Numbered from the stretch's first letter, positions 25,109-35,142 are shown. The stretch is DNA of 64,000 nucleotides from Bradyrhizobium sp. CB82 (GCF_029714405.1 NZ_CP121650.1:3539001-3603000), one strand, 5' to 3'. Made by a program: numbers and translations. Notes: generated by a model from the sequence alone, not told the origin.

Positions 25109-26273
25109 GGCCACCGACCGGCATGCGCTGCTCGATGATGCGGGCGAACATGCTGGCGCCGATCGGCAAAATCTTGTCGTCGAGCACGTAGCCGGGATTG
25201 TGCACGGGCACCGAGCCGTCGTGACCGACCCAGAAATAGGCACCGGGAATGGTCTGCAGCATGTCGGCAAAATCCTCGCTGCCCATCCTCGGCTGGATGC
25301 GGGTGATCACCTTGGCGGGATCGACCACGGTGCGCGCGGCCTCTTCGACCGCCTTGGACTGCTCGACCTGGTTGACCAGCACGCCGAAGGCGTCGCGTAT
25401 GTCGGCCTCGATCTCGACCTGGAAGGCGGCCGCGACGCCGTTGCAGATGGTACGCATGCGCTCGCGGATCAGCGCGCGCACGTCATCCGAGAAGGCGCGC
25501 ACGGTGCCGCAGAGATGCGCTTCGCCGGGGATGACGTTGTAGGCGGAGCCGGCATGGATCTGGGTGATCGACACGACAGCGGCCTGGAGCGGTTCGACGT
25601 TGCGGCTGACGATGGTCTGAATGGCCTGCGCCAGCGTGGTTGCGATCATCACGGCGTCCTTCGAGCGCTCCGGCATCGCGCCATGCGCGCCATAGCCGTT
25701 GATGCGGAGATCGAAGAAGTCGGCGCCGGCCATTGCGGGTCCGGGCAGGATCGCGACCTCGCCGAGATTGAGGTCCGGCGCATTGTGGAGGCCATAGAGC
25801 TCGTCGCAGGGAAACTTTTCGAACAACCCGTCCTTGATCATAGCGCGCGCGCCGCCGAGGCCCTCCTCGGCCGGCTGGAAGATCAGATGCACCGTGCCGT
25901 CAAAGTTCTTCGTCTCGGCGAGATAGCGCGCCGTGCCGAGCAGCATCGTGGTGTGACCGTCATGGCCGCAGCCGTGGAAGCGGCCGGGGATGGTCGAGCG
26001 CCATTTCAGATTGGTATTTTCTTCCATCGGCAGCGCGTCCATGTCGGCGCGCAGGCCAATGCGCCTTGCACTGGTGCCCTTGCCCTTGATGACGCCGATC
26101 ACGCCGGTGCCCCCAAGGCCGCGATGCACCTCGATGCCCCAGCTCTTCAGCTTGTCGGCGACGATGCCGGAGGTGCGGACCTCCTCGAAGCCGATCTCGG
26201 GATGGGCGTGCAGGTCGCGGCGGATGGCGGTGAGTTCGTCGGCGTAGCCGTCGATGCGGTCGATGGTGGGCAT
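25101..26273 (-). CDS. M20-family amidohydrolase (hippurate hydrolase-like)
   Basis: 390 residues. Metal-binding motifs of the M20D subfamily: GLRADMDALPM, FHGCGHDGHTTML, and PAEEGLGGARAM, with a later PRMGSEDFADM. Cleaves N-acyl amino acids such as hippurate or indole conjugates. Domain order is catalytic, then dimerisation (SKDAVMIATTLAQ region), then catalytic. Coupled to the amidase downstream; a palindrome-filled 300-base gap separates it from the ABC ATPase upstream. Confidence 0.9.
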   Translation of the reverse strand: MPTIDRIDGYADELTAIRRDLHAHPEIGFEEVRTSGIVADKLKSWGIEVHRGLGGTGVIGVIKGKGTSARRIGLRADMDALPMEENTNLKWRSTIPGRFHGCGHDGHTTMLLGTARYLAETKNFDGTVHLIFQPAEEGLGGARAMIKDGLFEKFPCDELYGLHNAPDLNLGEVAILPGPAMAGADFFDLRINGYGAHGAMPERSKDAVMIATTLAQAIQTIVSRNVEPLQAAVVSITQIHAGSAYNVIPGEAHLCGTVRAFSDDVRALIRERMRTICNGVAAAFQVEIEADIRDAFGVLVNQVEQSKAVEEAARTVVDPAKVITRIQPRMGSEDFADMLQTIPGAYFWVGHDGSVPVHNPGYVLDDKILPIGASMFARIIEQRMPVGGHA

Positions 26274-26433
26274 CTTGTCCTTGATCCAGTTGGGTCAAAT
26301 GATGCGCGCGACGTTAGCTCTGCCTTTGCGGCGAGGGCAAGCAAGGGACTCCATCGTGTCGCGCATGGCCTCAAGCCGTTTTGGGAATGGTACACTTCGC
26401 CGCCGTTGCGAGCGCGGCGCATCCTCTCCGCTC

Positions 26434-26559
26434 GTCATTCCCCATTGCGCACTGCGCAATGGGGGCGCGCCCACTTGGGCGTGAGCCCGAATCTTTTGCT
26501 CAACAGGTCCTGCGGCTATTGGATTCCGGGCTCATCGCTTCGCGATGCCCCGGAATGAC
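26434..26559. repeat. Extragenic palindrome family A, variant with insert
   Basis: Left part GTCATTCCCCATTGCGCACTGCGCAATGGGGGCGCGC contains its own perfect hairpin; right part GATTCCGGGCTCATCGC...CCCCGGAATGAC is a normal arm. The 300-base gap between the M20 and ABC ATPase genes is mostly this element. Confidence 0.75.
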
Positions 26560-26574
26560 GGCGGAGTGTGTGGC

Positions 26575-28221
26575 TCAGACCGTCGCCGCCACGCCTTCCA
26601 CCGGCCGGAAATTGGCAAAATCCCAGCCGCGGCCGGGCGCCGCATCGAGCAGGGACCTGGTGTAGACTTGCTTCGGATGCGTCAGCACGTCGGCTGCCGG
26701 GCCCTGTTCCACGACACGGCCGTGCTGCATCACCACGACCTCGTCGCAGATTTGGGCGGCGACGCGCAGATCGTGGGTGATGAACAGGATCGCTATGCCG
26801 AGGCGCTTCTGGATCTCGTCGAGCAGTTCCAGCACCTGCGCCTGCACGGAGACGTCGAGTGCGGAGACCGCTTCATCGGCGACCAGCACGTCGGGATCGA
26901 GCGCGAGCCCGCGCGCAATGGCGATGCGCTGGCGCTGGCCGCCCGAAAACTGGTGCGGATAGCGCGACACTGCATCAGCGGGCAGGCCGACCAGCTCGAG
27001 AAGCTCGCGTGAGCGCTTCAGCGCATCGGGGCGCGAGACGCCGTAATTGATCGGGCCTTCCGCGATGCTCTCGCCGATGCTGACGCGCGGATTGAGCGAG
27101 CGATAGGGATCCTGGAACACGATCTGGATTTTCTGGCGATGCGGCTGGAGCAGCCGCCGCGAAAGATCGGAGATTTCGCGGCCCGCCAGGCGCACGCCGC
27201 CCGAGGTCGGGTCGATCAGGCGCACGATGCATCGCGCCACCGTCGACTTGCCCGAGCCGCTCTCGCCGACGATGCCGAGCGTGCGACCCTTGCGCAAGGT
27301 GAGGGTGACCTTGTCGGCGGCGACAACCTCGCGGCCTTTGCCGAAGAATGTGCGCTCGCGATAGACCTTGCCGAGGTCGTTGGCCTCCAGCACGATCGGT
27401 TCCTTGGTCTCAGGCCGCGCCGCGCGCGGCACCAGGCTCGGCACCGAGGCGAGCAGGTTGCGGGTGTACTCCATCGACGGATTGCGCAGCACGGAATCGA
27501 GCGTACCGGTCTCGACCAGGCGGCCCTGCCGCATCACCGCGACGCGGTCGGCGATCTCGGCCACCACGCCCATGTCGTGGGTGATGAACAGCACGGCGGT
27601 GCCGTGATCGCGTTGGAGGTCGCGGATCAGAGTGAGGATCTGTTTCTGCGTGGTGACGTCGAGTGCGGTGGTCGGCTCGTCGGCAATGAGCAGCTTCGGC
27701 TCCAGTACCAGTGCCATCGCGATCATGATGCGCTGGCGCTGGCCGCCGGAGAGGCGGTGCGGGTAGGAGGCGAAGATGCGCTCGACCTGCGGCAGCCGCA
27801 CCTGCTCCATCATCTCGAGGATGCGGTGGCGCCGGGCTTTGGCGTCAAGATCGGTGTGGGCGCGCAGGACCTCGTCGATCTGACGGCCGACCGGCACGAC
27901 CGGGTTGAGCGCGGTCATCGGCTCCTGGAAGATCATCGCCATTTGCGTGGCGCGCAACTGCCGCAGGCGGCGGTCGGTTGCGATGAGAAGTTCCTCGCCG
28001 ACGAGCCTGACGCTGCCGCCGGTCGGCACCAGCGAGCCCTTCTGCAACAGGCCCATCACGGTGAGCGAGGTCACCGACTTGCCGGAACCGCTTTCGCCGA
28101 CGAGGCACAGCGTCTCGCGCTCGCGGACCTGGATTGAGATGCCGTCGATGATCTTCGGTCCGTTCGGCGTCTTGCCGATGGAGACGGTGAGGTCGTTGAT
28201 GTCGAGGATGGTGCTGGTCAT
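26575..28221 (-). CDS. Oligopeptide-type ABC transporter, fused dual ATP-binding subunit
   Basis: 548 residues with two complete nucleotide-binding domains (DppD-like, then DppF-like). Each has Walker A (GESGSGKS), Q-loop (FQEPMTALNP; FQDPYRSLNPR), signature (LSGGQRQR; FSGGQRQR) and Walker B (LLIADEPTTALD; VLVADEAVSALD). The second Walker B reads DEAVSALD, normal for DppF types. Energises uptake by the two permeases encoded just upstream; the gap to the second permease is 2 bases. The frame upstream of 28221 is antisense. Probable cargo: peptides or small acylated compounds. Confidence 0.93.
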   Translation of the reverse strand: MTSTILDINDLTVSIGKTPNGPKIIDGISIQVRERETLCLVGESGSGKSVTSLTVMGLLQKGSLVPTGGSVRLVGEELLIATDRRLRQLRATQMAMIFQEPMTALNPVVPVGRQIDEVLRAHTDLDAKARRHRILEMMEQVRLPQVERIFASYPHRLSGGQRQRIMIAMALVLEPKLLIADEPTTALDVTTQKQILTLIRDLQRDHGTAVLFITHDMGVVAEIADRVAVMRQGRLVETGTLDSVLRNPSMEYTRNLLASVPSLVPRAARPETKEPIVLEANDLGKVYRERTFFGKGREVVAADKVTLTLRKGRTLGIVGESGSGKSTVARCIVRLIDPTSGGVRLAGREISDLSRRLLQPHRQKIQIVFQDPYRSLNPRVSIGESIAEGPINYGVSRPDALKRSRELLELVGLPADAVSRYPHQFSGGQRQRIAIARGLALDPDVLVADEAVSALDVSVQAQVLELLDEIQKRLGIAILFITHDLRVAAQICDEVVVMQHGRVVEQGPAADVLTHPKQVYTRSLLDAAPGRGWDFANFRPVEGVAATV

Positions 28222-28223
28222 TC

Positions 28224-29111
28224 TTACTTGCCCTCCCGCTGCTTCATGCGGGGATCGAGTGCGTCGCGGGCGGCGTCGCCAATCAAATTGATGCTGAGGA
28301 TCGCGAGCGAGAGCAAAAGGCCCGGCCAGAAGATCAACGACGGCTTGATCTGGAAGAACTGGCGCCCCTCGGCCATGATGTTGCCCCAGGTCGGCGTCTC
28401 CGGCGAGATGCCGGCGCCGAGGAAGGAGAGAATGGCCTCGGTAAGGATCGCAGACGCGCAGACATAGGTGCCTTGCACGATCAGCGGTGCGATCGTGTTC
28501 GGCATCAGGTGGCGCCACATGATCTTCGGCAGTGACGAGCCGACCGAGATCGCCGCTTCCACATAAGGCTCTTCGCGCGCGGACAGGACGACGGAGCGCA
28601 CCAGGCGCGCCACGCGCGGGATCTCCGGAATCGTAATCGCGACCAGCACGGTCCAGATGCTCGCGCCCGACAGCGACACGACGGCGATCGCGAGCAGGAT
28701 GCTCGGCATCGCCATCAGGCCGTCCATGACGCGCATCATGACGGAATCGACCAGCTTGAAGAAGCCGGAGACGAGACCGATGGCGAGCCCAATGGCGATC
28801 GACAGAGCCGCCGAGCCGATGCCGATCAACAGCGAGACGCGGCCGCCATAGATCACACGCGACAAGAGATCGCGGCCGAAGGCGTCGGTGCCGAGCAGGA
28901 ATTGCGCCGAGGCCGGCTTCAGCCGCTGCGACGGCGCGAGCAGGACCGGGTCATGCGGGGCGATCAGCGGCGCTAGGATGGTGATCAGTGCGATCAGCGC
29001 GAGGCAGATGGTCGCGGCCGCGATGATCGGCGTCGAGGTGAGAAATCCGAATTTTGGCCGAAGCGGCTTCGTGATCGGAATGGATGATTCGGGGAGGGTG
29101 TCGATCGACAT
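28224..29111 (-). CDS. ABC transporter permease (DppC type)
   Basis: 295 residues. About six membrane helices; N-terminal OppC-type region with FLLGTDAFGRDLLSRVIYGGR and the EAA loop EPYVEAAISVGSSLPKIMWRHLMPN that contacts the ATPase. Partner of the DppB-type permease encoded 24 bases upstream; stops 2 bases before the ATPase gene starts. Confidence 0.93.
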   Translation of the reverse strand: MSIDTLPESSIPITKPLRPKFGFLTSTPIIAAATICLALIALITILAPLIAPHDPVLLAPSQRLKPASAQFLLGTDAFGRDLLSRVIYGGRVSLLIGIGSAALSIAIGLAIGLVSGFFKLVDSVMMRVMDGLMAMPSILLAIAVVSLSGASIWTVLVAITIPEIPRVARLVRSVVLSAREEPYVEAAISVGSSLPKIMWRHLMPNTIAPLIVQGTYVCASAILTEAILSFLGAGISPETPTWGNIMAEGRQFFQIKPSLIFWPGLLLSLAILSINLIGDAARDALDPRMKQREGK

Positions 29112-29134
29112 GCTTGACCTTGTTTATCCCTGCC

Positions 29135-30076
29135 TCAGTACCGGATCCGCGGATCAAGCAACGTGTAGGCGACGTCGATCAGGAGATTGACGACGACATA
29201 GATCAGCGACGTCAGCAGGATCATGGCCTGAATCACCGGATAGTCGCGCGCCAGCACCGCGTCCACCGTGAGGCGGCCGATGCCGGGAATGTTGAACACG
29301 CTTTCGGTGACGACGACGCCGGAGATCAGAAGCGCAAAGCCGGTGCCGATCACGGTGATCACGGGAACGGCGGCGTTGCGCAGTGCGTGCCGCATCATCA
29401 CCGCGACCTCGCTGATGCCTTTCGCGCGGGCGGTGCGCACGTAGTCTTCGCCGAGCACGTCGAGCATCGCCGCCCGCGTCATGCGCGCGATCAGCGCGAT
29501 ATAGATAAAGGAGAGCGCGCAGGTCGGAAGGATGATGCGCTCGAAGAACGGTCCGAAACCGGCCGTGATGCTCTTGAAACCCTGCACCGGCACCCAGCGC
29601 AGGTCGATGGCGAAAATCTCGATCAGGACGTAGCCGACCACGAACACGGGCACGGAAAAGCCGAGCACGGAGAGGCCCATCACGAAGCGGTCGATCCAGG
29701 TGCCATGCTTCCACGCCGCGATCACGCCGAGCGGCACGGCGACGACGACGGCGAGGATGATGGTGGAGAGCGCGATCGAGATCGACGGCTCGACGCGCTG
29801 GCCGATCATCTTCAGCACCGGCAGGTTCGAGATCAGCGACGTCCCGAGATCGCCGTGCAGGAGCTTGTTGATCCAGGTGAAGAACTGCACGATGAGCGGC
29901 TCGTTGAGGCCGAGCGAGGCGCGGATGCGCTCGAGCCGTTCGGGCGTCGCGTTGTCACCGGCGAGTATCGCGGCAGGGTCGCCCGGGGTGAGCCGGAGCA
30001 GGAGGAAGACGAACAGCGCGACCACGCCCATCACGGGAACGGCGGCAAGGATGCGGCGAACGAGATATCCGAGCAA
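29135..30076 (-). CDS. ABC transporter permease (DppB type)
   Basis: 313 residues. Typical DppB start MLGYLVRRILAAVPVMG, TPGDPAAILAG, and the EAA loop DYVRTARAKGISEVAVMMRHALRNAAVPV. First gene of the transporter operon. No binding-protein gene in the operon itself; a candidate lies on the opposite strand at 31710. Confidence 0.93.
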   Translation of the reverse strand: MLGYLVRRILAAVPVMGVVALFVFLLLRLTPGDPAAILAGDNATPERLERIRASLGLNEPLIVQFFTWINKLLHGDLGTSLISNLPVLKMIGQRVEPSISIALSTIILAVVVAVPLGVIAAWKHGTWIDRFVMGLSVLGFSVPVFVVGYVLIEIFAIDLRWVPVQGFKSITAGFGPFFERIILPTCALSFIYIALIARMTRAAMLDVLGEDYVRTARAKGISEVAVMMRHALRNAAVPVITVIGTGFALLISGVVVTESVFNIPGIGRLTVDAVLARDYPVIQAMILLTSLIYVVVNLLIDVAYTLLDPRIRY

Positions 30077-30263
30077 GTTGGATCCGTCAGATTAGAGTCA
30101 AACCGGCGAGGCACCCTTGGGCAGGTTGCCACCCAGCCTAACATTTCAGCAATTCCCATGCCATTGGGGTCTGAAATTCTGGATGGCCGTCATGTCCGGC
30201 ATCCACGTCTTTGCGTACAGAGCAAAGCGTGCCCACCAACGCGATTTCCGGCGCGGACCGATC

Positions 30264-30294
30264 GTGGGCACGGCGCAAGAGCGCGTTTGCCCAC
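30264..30294. repeat. Extragenic palindrome (GTGGGCAC..GCGCAAGAGCGC type)
   Basis: GTGGGCACGGCGCAAGAGCGCGTTTGCCCAC forms a hairpin; related to the copy at 22456. In the 230-base gap between a permease start and an M20 stop. The rest of the gap shows nothing further. Confidence 0.65.
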
Positions 30295-30308
30295 ACGACA
30301 AGGTCGAT

Positions 30309-31439
30309 CTACGTCAGCGTCACCAGCAGCCCCGCCATCAGTCGGCCGCGCTCGGCGAGGCTGTCGACCTCGATGTGTTCGTCGAGCGTGTGGGCATTGG
30401 AGCCGCGCACGCCCAGGCCGTCGAGGGTCGGGATGCCCATCGCCCCGGTGAAGTTGCCGTCGGAGCCGCCGCCCGCGCTGGCATGCGGCAACTCGCCGCC
30501 GAGCTCGCGGGCAATCCCCCGCGCCTTCTCGTACAGCGCCAGGGTGCCGGCGTCGGGTTCCCAGACCGGACGCGTGACGCCGCGCGTCACCTTGAAGCTG
30601 ACATCATTGGTCGTGCCCGACAGTGCCAGCATCTTCTCGACGCCGCGGTCGAGGTCGGCCTGGCGCTTGGCCATGGAGAGCGCCTCGCCGGTGCAGGTGG
30701 TGGCAACGCAATTGACCCATTGCCCGCCATGCACGATGCCGACCGAGAAAGTGCAATCATCAGTCGTCATCGCGTCAATCGCGAGGATCTGTCGCGCCAT
30801 TTCCCGTATCGCGGAACGACCCGAGGAGAGCGTCGCGCCGGCATGGCTCGGCCGCCCCGTTGCTTCGAGGTTGAAGCGCGCGATGGCGTAGCGCCCGGTG
30901 ACGACGCCGTTGTCGGGCCGGCCGGGCTCGGGCACCAGCACGTATTTGTTGCGCGCAGCCTCGGCCTCGATGATGTCGCGGGTCGACGGCGTGCCGACTT
31001 CCTCGTCCGGCGTGAACAGCACCGTGATCGGCAGCGGCGTTACGAAGGAGGCGCGGGCCAATTGCCTGATGGCCTCGAGTGAGAGGTAGTTGCCGCCCTT
31101 CATGTCGAAGATGCCGGGGCCGTAGCATTTATTGCCTTCGCGCCGCCATTTCAGTTTCTCGATGGTGCCGACGGGATGCACGGTGTCCATGTGCCCGGCG
31201 ATCAAAATGCCGGGCTCGCCTTGCTTCGGATGCGGAAAGCGTGCGCGCACACCGCCGCCAAAACCCTGCCGTCCGGCGATGCGCTCGATCGTCGCACCCA
31301 TGATCGCCATGTCGCGCGCGGCGAGGTCGAGCATGCGGTTCACCGCGCTCGCGTCCCAGGTCGGGCTTTCGCATTCGACCCATGCGCGCAGGCCCTGCAG
31401 CATGGCCTCGGAATCAAATGGGAGATTGGCTGGATTCAT
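30309..31439 (-). CDS. M20-family metallopeptidase (carboxypeptidase G2-like)
   Basis: 376 residues. Zinc ligands and catalytic residues: GHMDTVHPVG (His, Asp), TPDEEVGTPSTRD (catalytic Glu-Glu), FDMKGGNYL, VPEPGR and SAGGGSDGNFTG near residue 330. This is the M20A/G2 pattern: hydrolysis of C-terminal Glu or acyl-amino acid bonds. There is no signal peptide at the chosen ATG 31439; the upstream open frame is not protein-like. It lies between the transporter operon and the divergent binding protein, fitting a joint role in using imported peptides. Confidence 0.88.
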   Translation of the reverse strand: MNPANLPFDSEAMLQGLRAWVECESPTWDASAVNRMLDLAARDMAIMGATIERIAGRQGFGGGVRARFPHPKQGEPGILIAGHMDTVHPVGTIEKLKWRREGNKCYGPGIFDMKGGNYLSLEAIRQLARASFVTPLPITVLFTPDEEVGTPSTRDIIEAEAARNKYVLVPEPGRPDNGVVTGRYAIARFNLEATGRPSHAGATLSSGRSAIREMARQILAIDAMTTDDCTFSVGIVHGGQWVNCVATTCTGEALSMAKRQADLDRGVEKMLALSGTTNDVSFKVTRGVTRPVWEPDAGTLALYEKARGIARELGGELPHASAGGGSDGNFTGAMGIPTLDGLGVRGSNAHTLDEHIEVDSLAERGRLMAGLLVTLT

Positions 31440-31709
31440 AGGAGGCCTCTTCAGCTTCGCACGCGTGGGATGCGCATTCGGCGCATCAGGAAATGATAGG
31501 CGGGGACGCGTTGTAGAGCGAAACGCGCAAAGACGGAGCCCGTGCGCGCGGACGCATGGGCATGCAGCGAAAGCGGATTGACGCCTTCGATGCTCTCTGC
31601 AAGTCTCGAAAAGACCAAGGCATTGCATGAGGTTAGTTCGCCCAAAGAACGATCCGAATGCTCAACCAATAGCCTGCCTTTGACCAGTTTCACGTCAGGA
31701 GAAGCTTCG

Positions 31710-33317
31710 ATGTTCCACTTCTTGCGCCGGGGACGCAGCGCGATCGTCTCCAAACTCGCGCTGTCGGCCGTCGCGCTCGCGGCGCTGGCCTCGCCGGTCC
31801 TCGCCGCCGGCAAGACCATCACCGCAGTGATGCACTCCGACCTCAGGATCATCGATCCCATCTTCACCACGGCCTACATCACGCGCGATCATGGCTACAT
31901 GGTTTACGATACGTTGATCGCGACCGATTCGAATTTCAAGATCCAGCCCCAGATGGCGGACTGGAAGATCTCCGACGACAAGCTCACCTACACCTTCACG
32001 CTGCGCGACGGGTTGAAATGGCATGACGGCACGCCGGTGACGGCCGAAGACTGCGTCGCCTCGCTGAAGCGCTGGGCCGCGGTCGATGGCATGGGCCAGC
32101 AGATGATGCGGTTCACGGCAAGCATCGAGGCGACTGATCCCAAGACCTTCACGCTGAAGCTGAAGGAGCCCTACGGGCTCGTACTGGAGTCAATCGGCAA
32201 GCCGTCCTCTCGCGTCGCCTTCATGATGCCCAAGCGCCTCGCCGAGACGCCGCCGGACAAGCAGATTCCCGAGCAGATCGGCTCCGGCCCATTCAAGTTC
32301 GTGCAGGCTGAATTCCAGCCGGGCGTGAAGGCGGTCTACGAGAAGAATAAGGACTATGTGCCGCGCAAGGAGCCGTCGAGCTGGACCGCCGGCGGCAAGG
32401 TCGTGAGGGTCGACCGCGTCGAGTGGGTCACGATGCCGGACTCGCAGACCGCGGTGAACGCGCTGCAATCGGGCGACATCGATTTCATGGAGAACATTCC
32501 ATGGGACATGCTGCCGGTGCTCGAGGCCAACAACGATTTGAAGATCGAGGTGCTCAACAAGTTCGGCTACCAGACGCTCGGCCGCATGAACTTCCTCTAT
32601 CCGCCCTTCGACAATCCGAAGGTTCGGCGCGCAGCGTTGCTGGCGATGAGCCAGAAGGACGTGCTCGACGCGCTGGTCGGCAATCCCAAATACTACAAGG
32701 TGTGCGGCGCCTTCTTCATCTGCGACACGCCGTTCGCAACCGACGTCGGCTCCGAGACGCTGGTCAAGGGCGGCGGCCTGGCGGAAGCCAAGAAGGCGCT
32801 TGCCGAGTCCGGCTATGACGGCACGCCGGTGGTGATCATGGCGCCCGGCGACGTGATCACGCTGAAGGCGCAGCCGATCGTGGCGGCGCAGCAGCTTCGC
32901 GAGGCCGGCTTCAAGGTCGATCTCCAGGCGACCGACTGGCAGACCGTGGTGAGCCGCCGCGCCAGCCAGAAGCCGCCGAAGGAGGGCGGCTGGAACATGT
33001 TCTTCACCAACTGGGTGTCTGCCGACGTCTCCAACCCGATCGCCAACCTCTCGATCGGCGGCCAAGGCAAGAAGGGCGGCTGGTTCGGCTGGGCGGAGGA
33101 CGCCAAGATCGAGCAGCTCAAGGACGCCTTCGTCCGCGCCCCCTCACTCGACGAGCAGAAGAAGATCGCCACCGAGATTCAGAAGGAAGCCTATGATCAG
33201 GTGATCTACGTCCCGCTCGGGCAGTATCTCGCGCCGAGCTCCTGGCGGAAGTCGATCTCGGGCGTGATCGATGGCCCCGCGACGCCGGTATTCTGGAATA
33301 TGGACAAGTCCGAATAA
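31710..33317 (+). CDS. ABC transporter substrate-binding protein (peptide/nickel family)
   Basis: 535 residues. Signal peptide FLRRGRSAIVSKLALSAVALAALASPVLAAG, then SBP_bac_5 features: YDTLIATDSNFKIQPQMADW, FTLRDGLKWHDGTPVTAEDCVASLKRW, and RRAALLAMSQKDVLDALVG. It would bind ligand in the periplasm and deliver it to the DppBC-type permeases. CAGGAG precedes ATG 31710, deciding the start over upstream in-frame codons. Divergent from the M20 gene and ending at a strong terminator. Confidence 0.93.
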   Translation: MFHFLRRGRSAIVSKLALSAVALAALASPVLAAGKTITAVMHSDLRIIDPIFTTAYITRDHGYMVYDTLIATDSNFKIQPQMADWKISDDKLTYTFTLRDGLKWHDGTPVTAEDCVASLKRWAAVDGMGQQMMRFTASIEATDPKTFTLKLKEPYGLVLESIGKPSSRVAFMMPKRLAETPPDKQIPEQIGSGPFKFVQAEFQPGVKAVYEKNKDYVPRKEPSSWTAGGKVVRVDRVEWVTMPDSQTAVNALQSGDIDFMENIPWDMLPVLEANNDLKIEVLNKFGYQTLGRMNFLYPPFDNPKVRRAALLAMSQKDVLDALVGNPKYYKVCGAFFICDTPFATDVGSETLVKGGGLAEAKKALAESGYDGTPVVIMAPGDVITLKAQPIVAAQQLREAGFKVDLQATDWQTVVSRRASQKPPKEGGWNMFFTNWVSADVSNPIANLSIGGQGKKGGWFGWAEDAKIEQLKDAFVRAPSLDEQKKIATEIQKEAYDQVIYVPLGQYLAPSSWRKSISGVIDGPATPVFWNMDKSE

Positions 33318-33352
33318 GCGACACGCCCCTCTCCAGGCGGACGACATCGACG

Positions 33353-33382
33353 ATGGCCGGGGCAGTCGCCCCGGCCATTTTT
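33353..33382 (+). terminator. Rho-independent terminator of the binding-protein gene
   Basis: ATGGCCGGGG / CCCCGGCCAT, 10 bp with a 6-base loop (CAGTCG), followed by TTTTTG. Starts 36 bases after the stop codon. Confidence 0.88.
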
Positions 33383-33534
33383 GTCTGTGCGGCGAGAACG
33401 GCGCGCCTTTGAAACTGTTCCAGTTTCCGGTTGTTGCTATTTGTTTCAGGAGCTGAAATAGATGTCGCGCCGCTTGTCCGGCTCTTTTCCTCCCTCAATT
33501 GAATGACGTGCCGATAGACTTTGCATTCCAGGCG

Positions 33535-35133
33535 ATGGCCGAACGCTCGGATCGCTCGCCTGTCCGCTGGCGTCGTCCCTTCCTGCGCTGGCTCGACGGC
33601 GTGGAGGCTGGCTGGGGTGTGCCGCTGCTGCTCGCGGCCTTCACGGCAGTCTGGACGCTCTATCTCGCAATCGCCTATCTGGGGGCCGGCCTGCATCCGG
33701 ACACGCTCGAAGCCTGGACGCTGGGGCGGCATTTTGCCTGGGGCTATCCAAAACATCCGCCGCTGATGGGCTGGGTGGCGGCCGCCTGGACCGCGATCTT
33801 CCCCGTGAGCGACTGGTCGATGCAGTTGATGGCCATGGCCAACGCCGCGCTGGCGCTGTGGTTCGTCGACCTGATCTCGCGCCGCTTCGTGAGCGGGCAG
33901 AAGCGCCTTCTGGTGCTGCTGCTGCTGATGCTGACGCCGGCCTATCAATTCCACGCCCAGCGTTTCAATGCCAACAGCGTGTTGCTTGCGGTCTGGCCGC
34001 TCGCGACCTTCTGCTTCCTGCGTGCGTTCGAGACGCGCACGGCGCGCTGGGCCATTGCCGTGGGTCTTGCGACGGCGCTGGCGATGGTCGGGAAATACTA
34101 TTCGGTATTCCTGGTCGCGAGCTTCGCGCTGGCCGCAGCGATGCACCCGGCGCGCCGGGCCTATTTTACCTCGGTTTCGCCCTGGATCTCCGCCGTCACC
34201 GGGCTTCTGGCTTTGTCGCCGCATCTCCACTGGCTCGTGACCACGGGTGCCCCGACCTTTTCCTATGCCCTGACGCACGCCAATGCCGACCTCGTCACGG
34301 CATTGGGCGAGGTGAAGTCGTTTGCGCTCGGGCTCGTCGCGGCGATGAGCGCTGCGGCCGTCACCTGGGTGATGATTGCGGGCGACCGCTTGAAACGCCT
34401 GCCGGCCGACTTCGGCGCGATGGATCCTGGATTGAAGCTGCTGTTCTACGTTGCGCTCGGCACGTTGCTCCTGCCGATGCTGACTTCGCTCGCCGTGGGC
34501 ACGGACCTGCCGTCACTGTGGGCGTTGCAGGGACTGTTCCTGTTCGTCGTTCTGATCGTGTGCGGCACGCGTTATCCGATCGAGCGCTTCTATGCCGTCA
34601 ATGCCATGGTGCTGGTTGCAGGCGTCAGCGTCGTCGCACTCGTGGTCGTGGCCCCCATCCATGCCGCCTACCGCAACGCGCACGGCTACGAAGAAGGCCG
34701 GGAGTTTTATCACGAGGCGGCTGCCGAGCTCACGCGGCAGTGGCGCGATCACACCGGCGTGCCGCTGTCAGCCGTCAGCGGCGACGACGCGCTGGCCTTC
34801 GCGACCGCCTTCTACAGCCCCGATCATCCGCATTATGCGCGGCCGTTCGCCTATCAATATAGCTGGGGCTTGCCGCGCAAGAGCACACTGGAGCGCGGCT
34901 GGGCGGCGCTGTGCTTCCACGACCAGCCCGATTGCCTCGGCTGGATGGAGCGGACTTCGGCGCGCGCCGGGGATTTCGTCAGGCGCGAATTCAACCTTCA
35001 GGCTGAGCTGCTCGGCCGGCGCGGCGTCACACGCAAGCTGGTCGTGCTGCTCGTGCCGCCGCATGATGACGGACGCGATCCGCCGGCGAGCTCTGCGGAC
35101 GAATTCAGCGCGAGCAAGCGCGCGCCGCGATAA
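33535..35133 (+). CDS. Glycosyltransferase family 39-like membrane protein
   Basis: 532 residues. About 10-12 membrane helices with the ArnT/PMT-type first loop: acidic HPDTLEAWTLG, then YPKHPPLMGWV, the region where GT-C enzymes hold catalytic acidic residues. A C-terminal soluble part (residues 390-530) is periplasmic by analogy. Expected to move a sugar from a polyprenyl-phosphate donor to an envelope acceptor. Start uncertain: ATG 33535 is used; an in-frame TTG at 33499 would add 12 residues. It is preceded by a terminator and so is its own unit. Confidence 0.82.
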   Translation: MAERSDRSPVRWRRPFLRWLDGVEAGWGVPLLLAAFTAVWTLYLAIAYLGAGLHPDTLEAWTLGRHFAWGYPKHPPLMGWVAAAWTAIFPVSDWSMQLMAMANAALALWFVDLISRRFVSGQKRLLVLLLLMLTPAYQFHAQRFNANSVLLAVWPLATFCFLRAFETRTARWAIAVGLATALAMVGKYYSVFLVASFALAAAMHPARRAYFTSVSPWISAVTGLLALSPHLHWLVTTGAPTFSYALTHANADLVTALGEVKSFALGLVAAMSAAAVTWVMIAGDRLKRLPADFGAMDPGLKLLFYVALGTLLLPMLTSLAVGTDLPSLWALQGLFLFVVLIVCGTRYPIERFYAVNAMVLVAGVSVVALVVVAPIHAAYRNAHGYEEGREFYHEAAAELTRQWRDHTGVPLSAVSGDDALAFATAFYSPDHPHYARPFAYQYSWGLPRKSTLERGWAALCFHDQPDCLGWMERTSARAGDFVRREFNLQAELLGRRGVTRKLVVLLVPPHDDGRDPPASSADEFSASKRAPR

Positions 35134-35142
35134 GGCGCTCTC

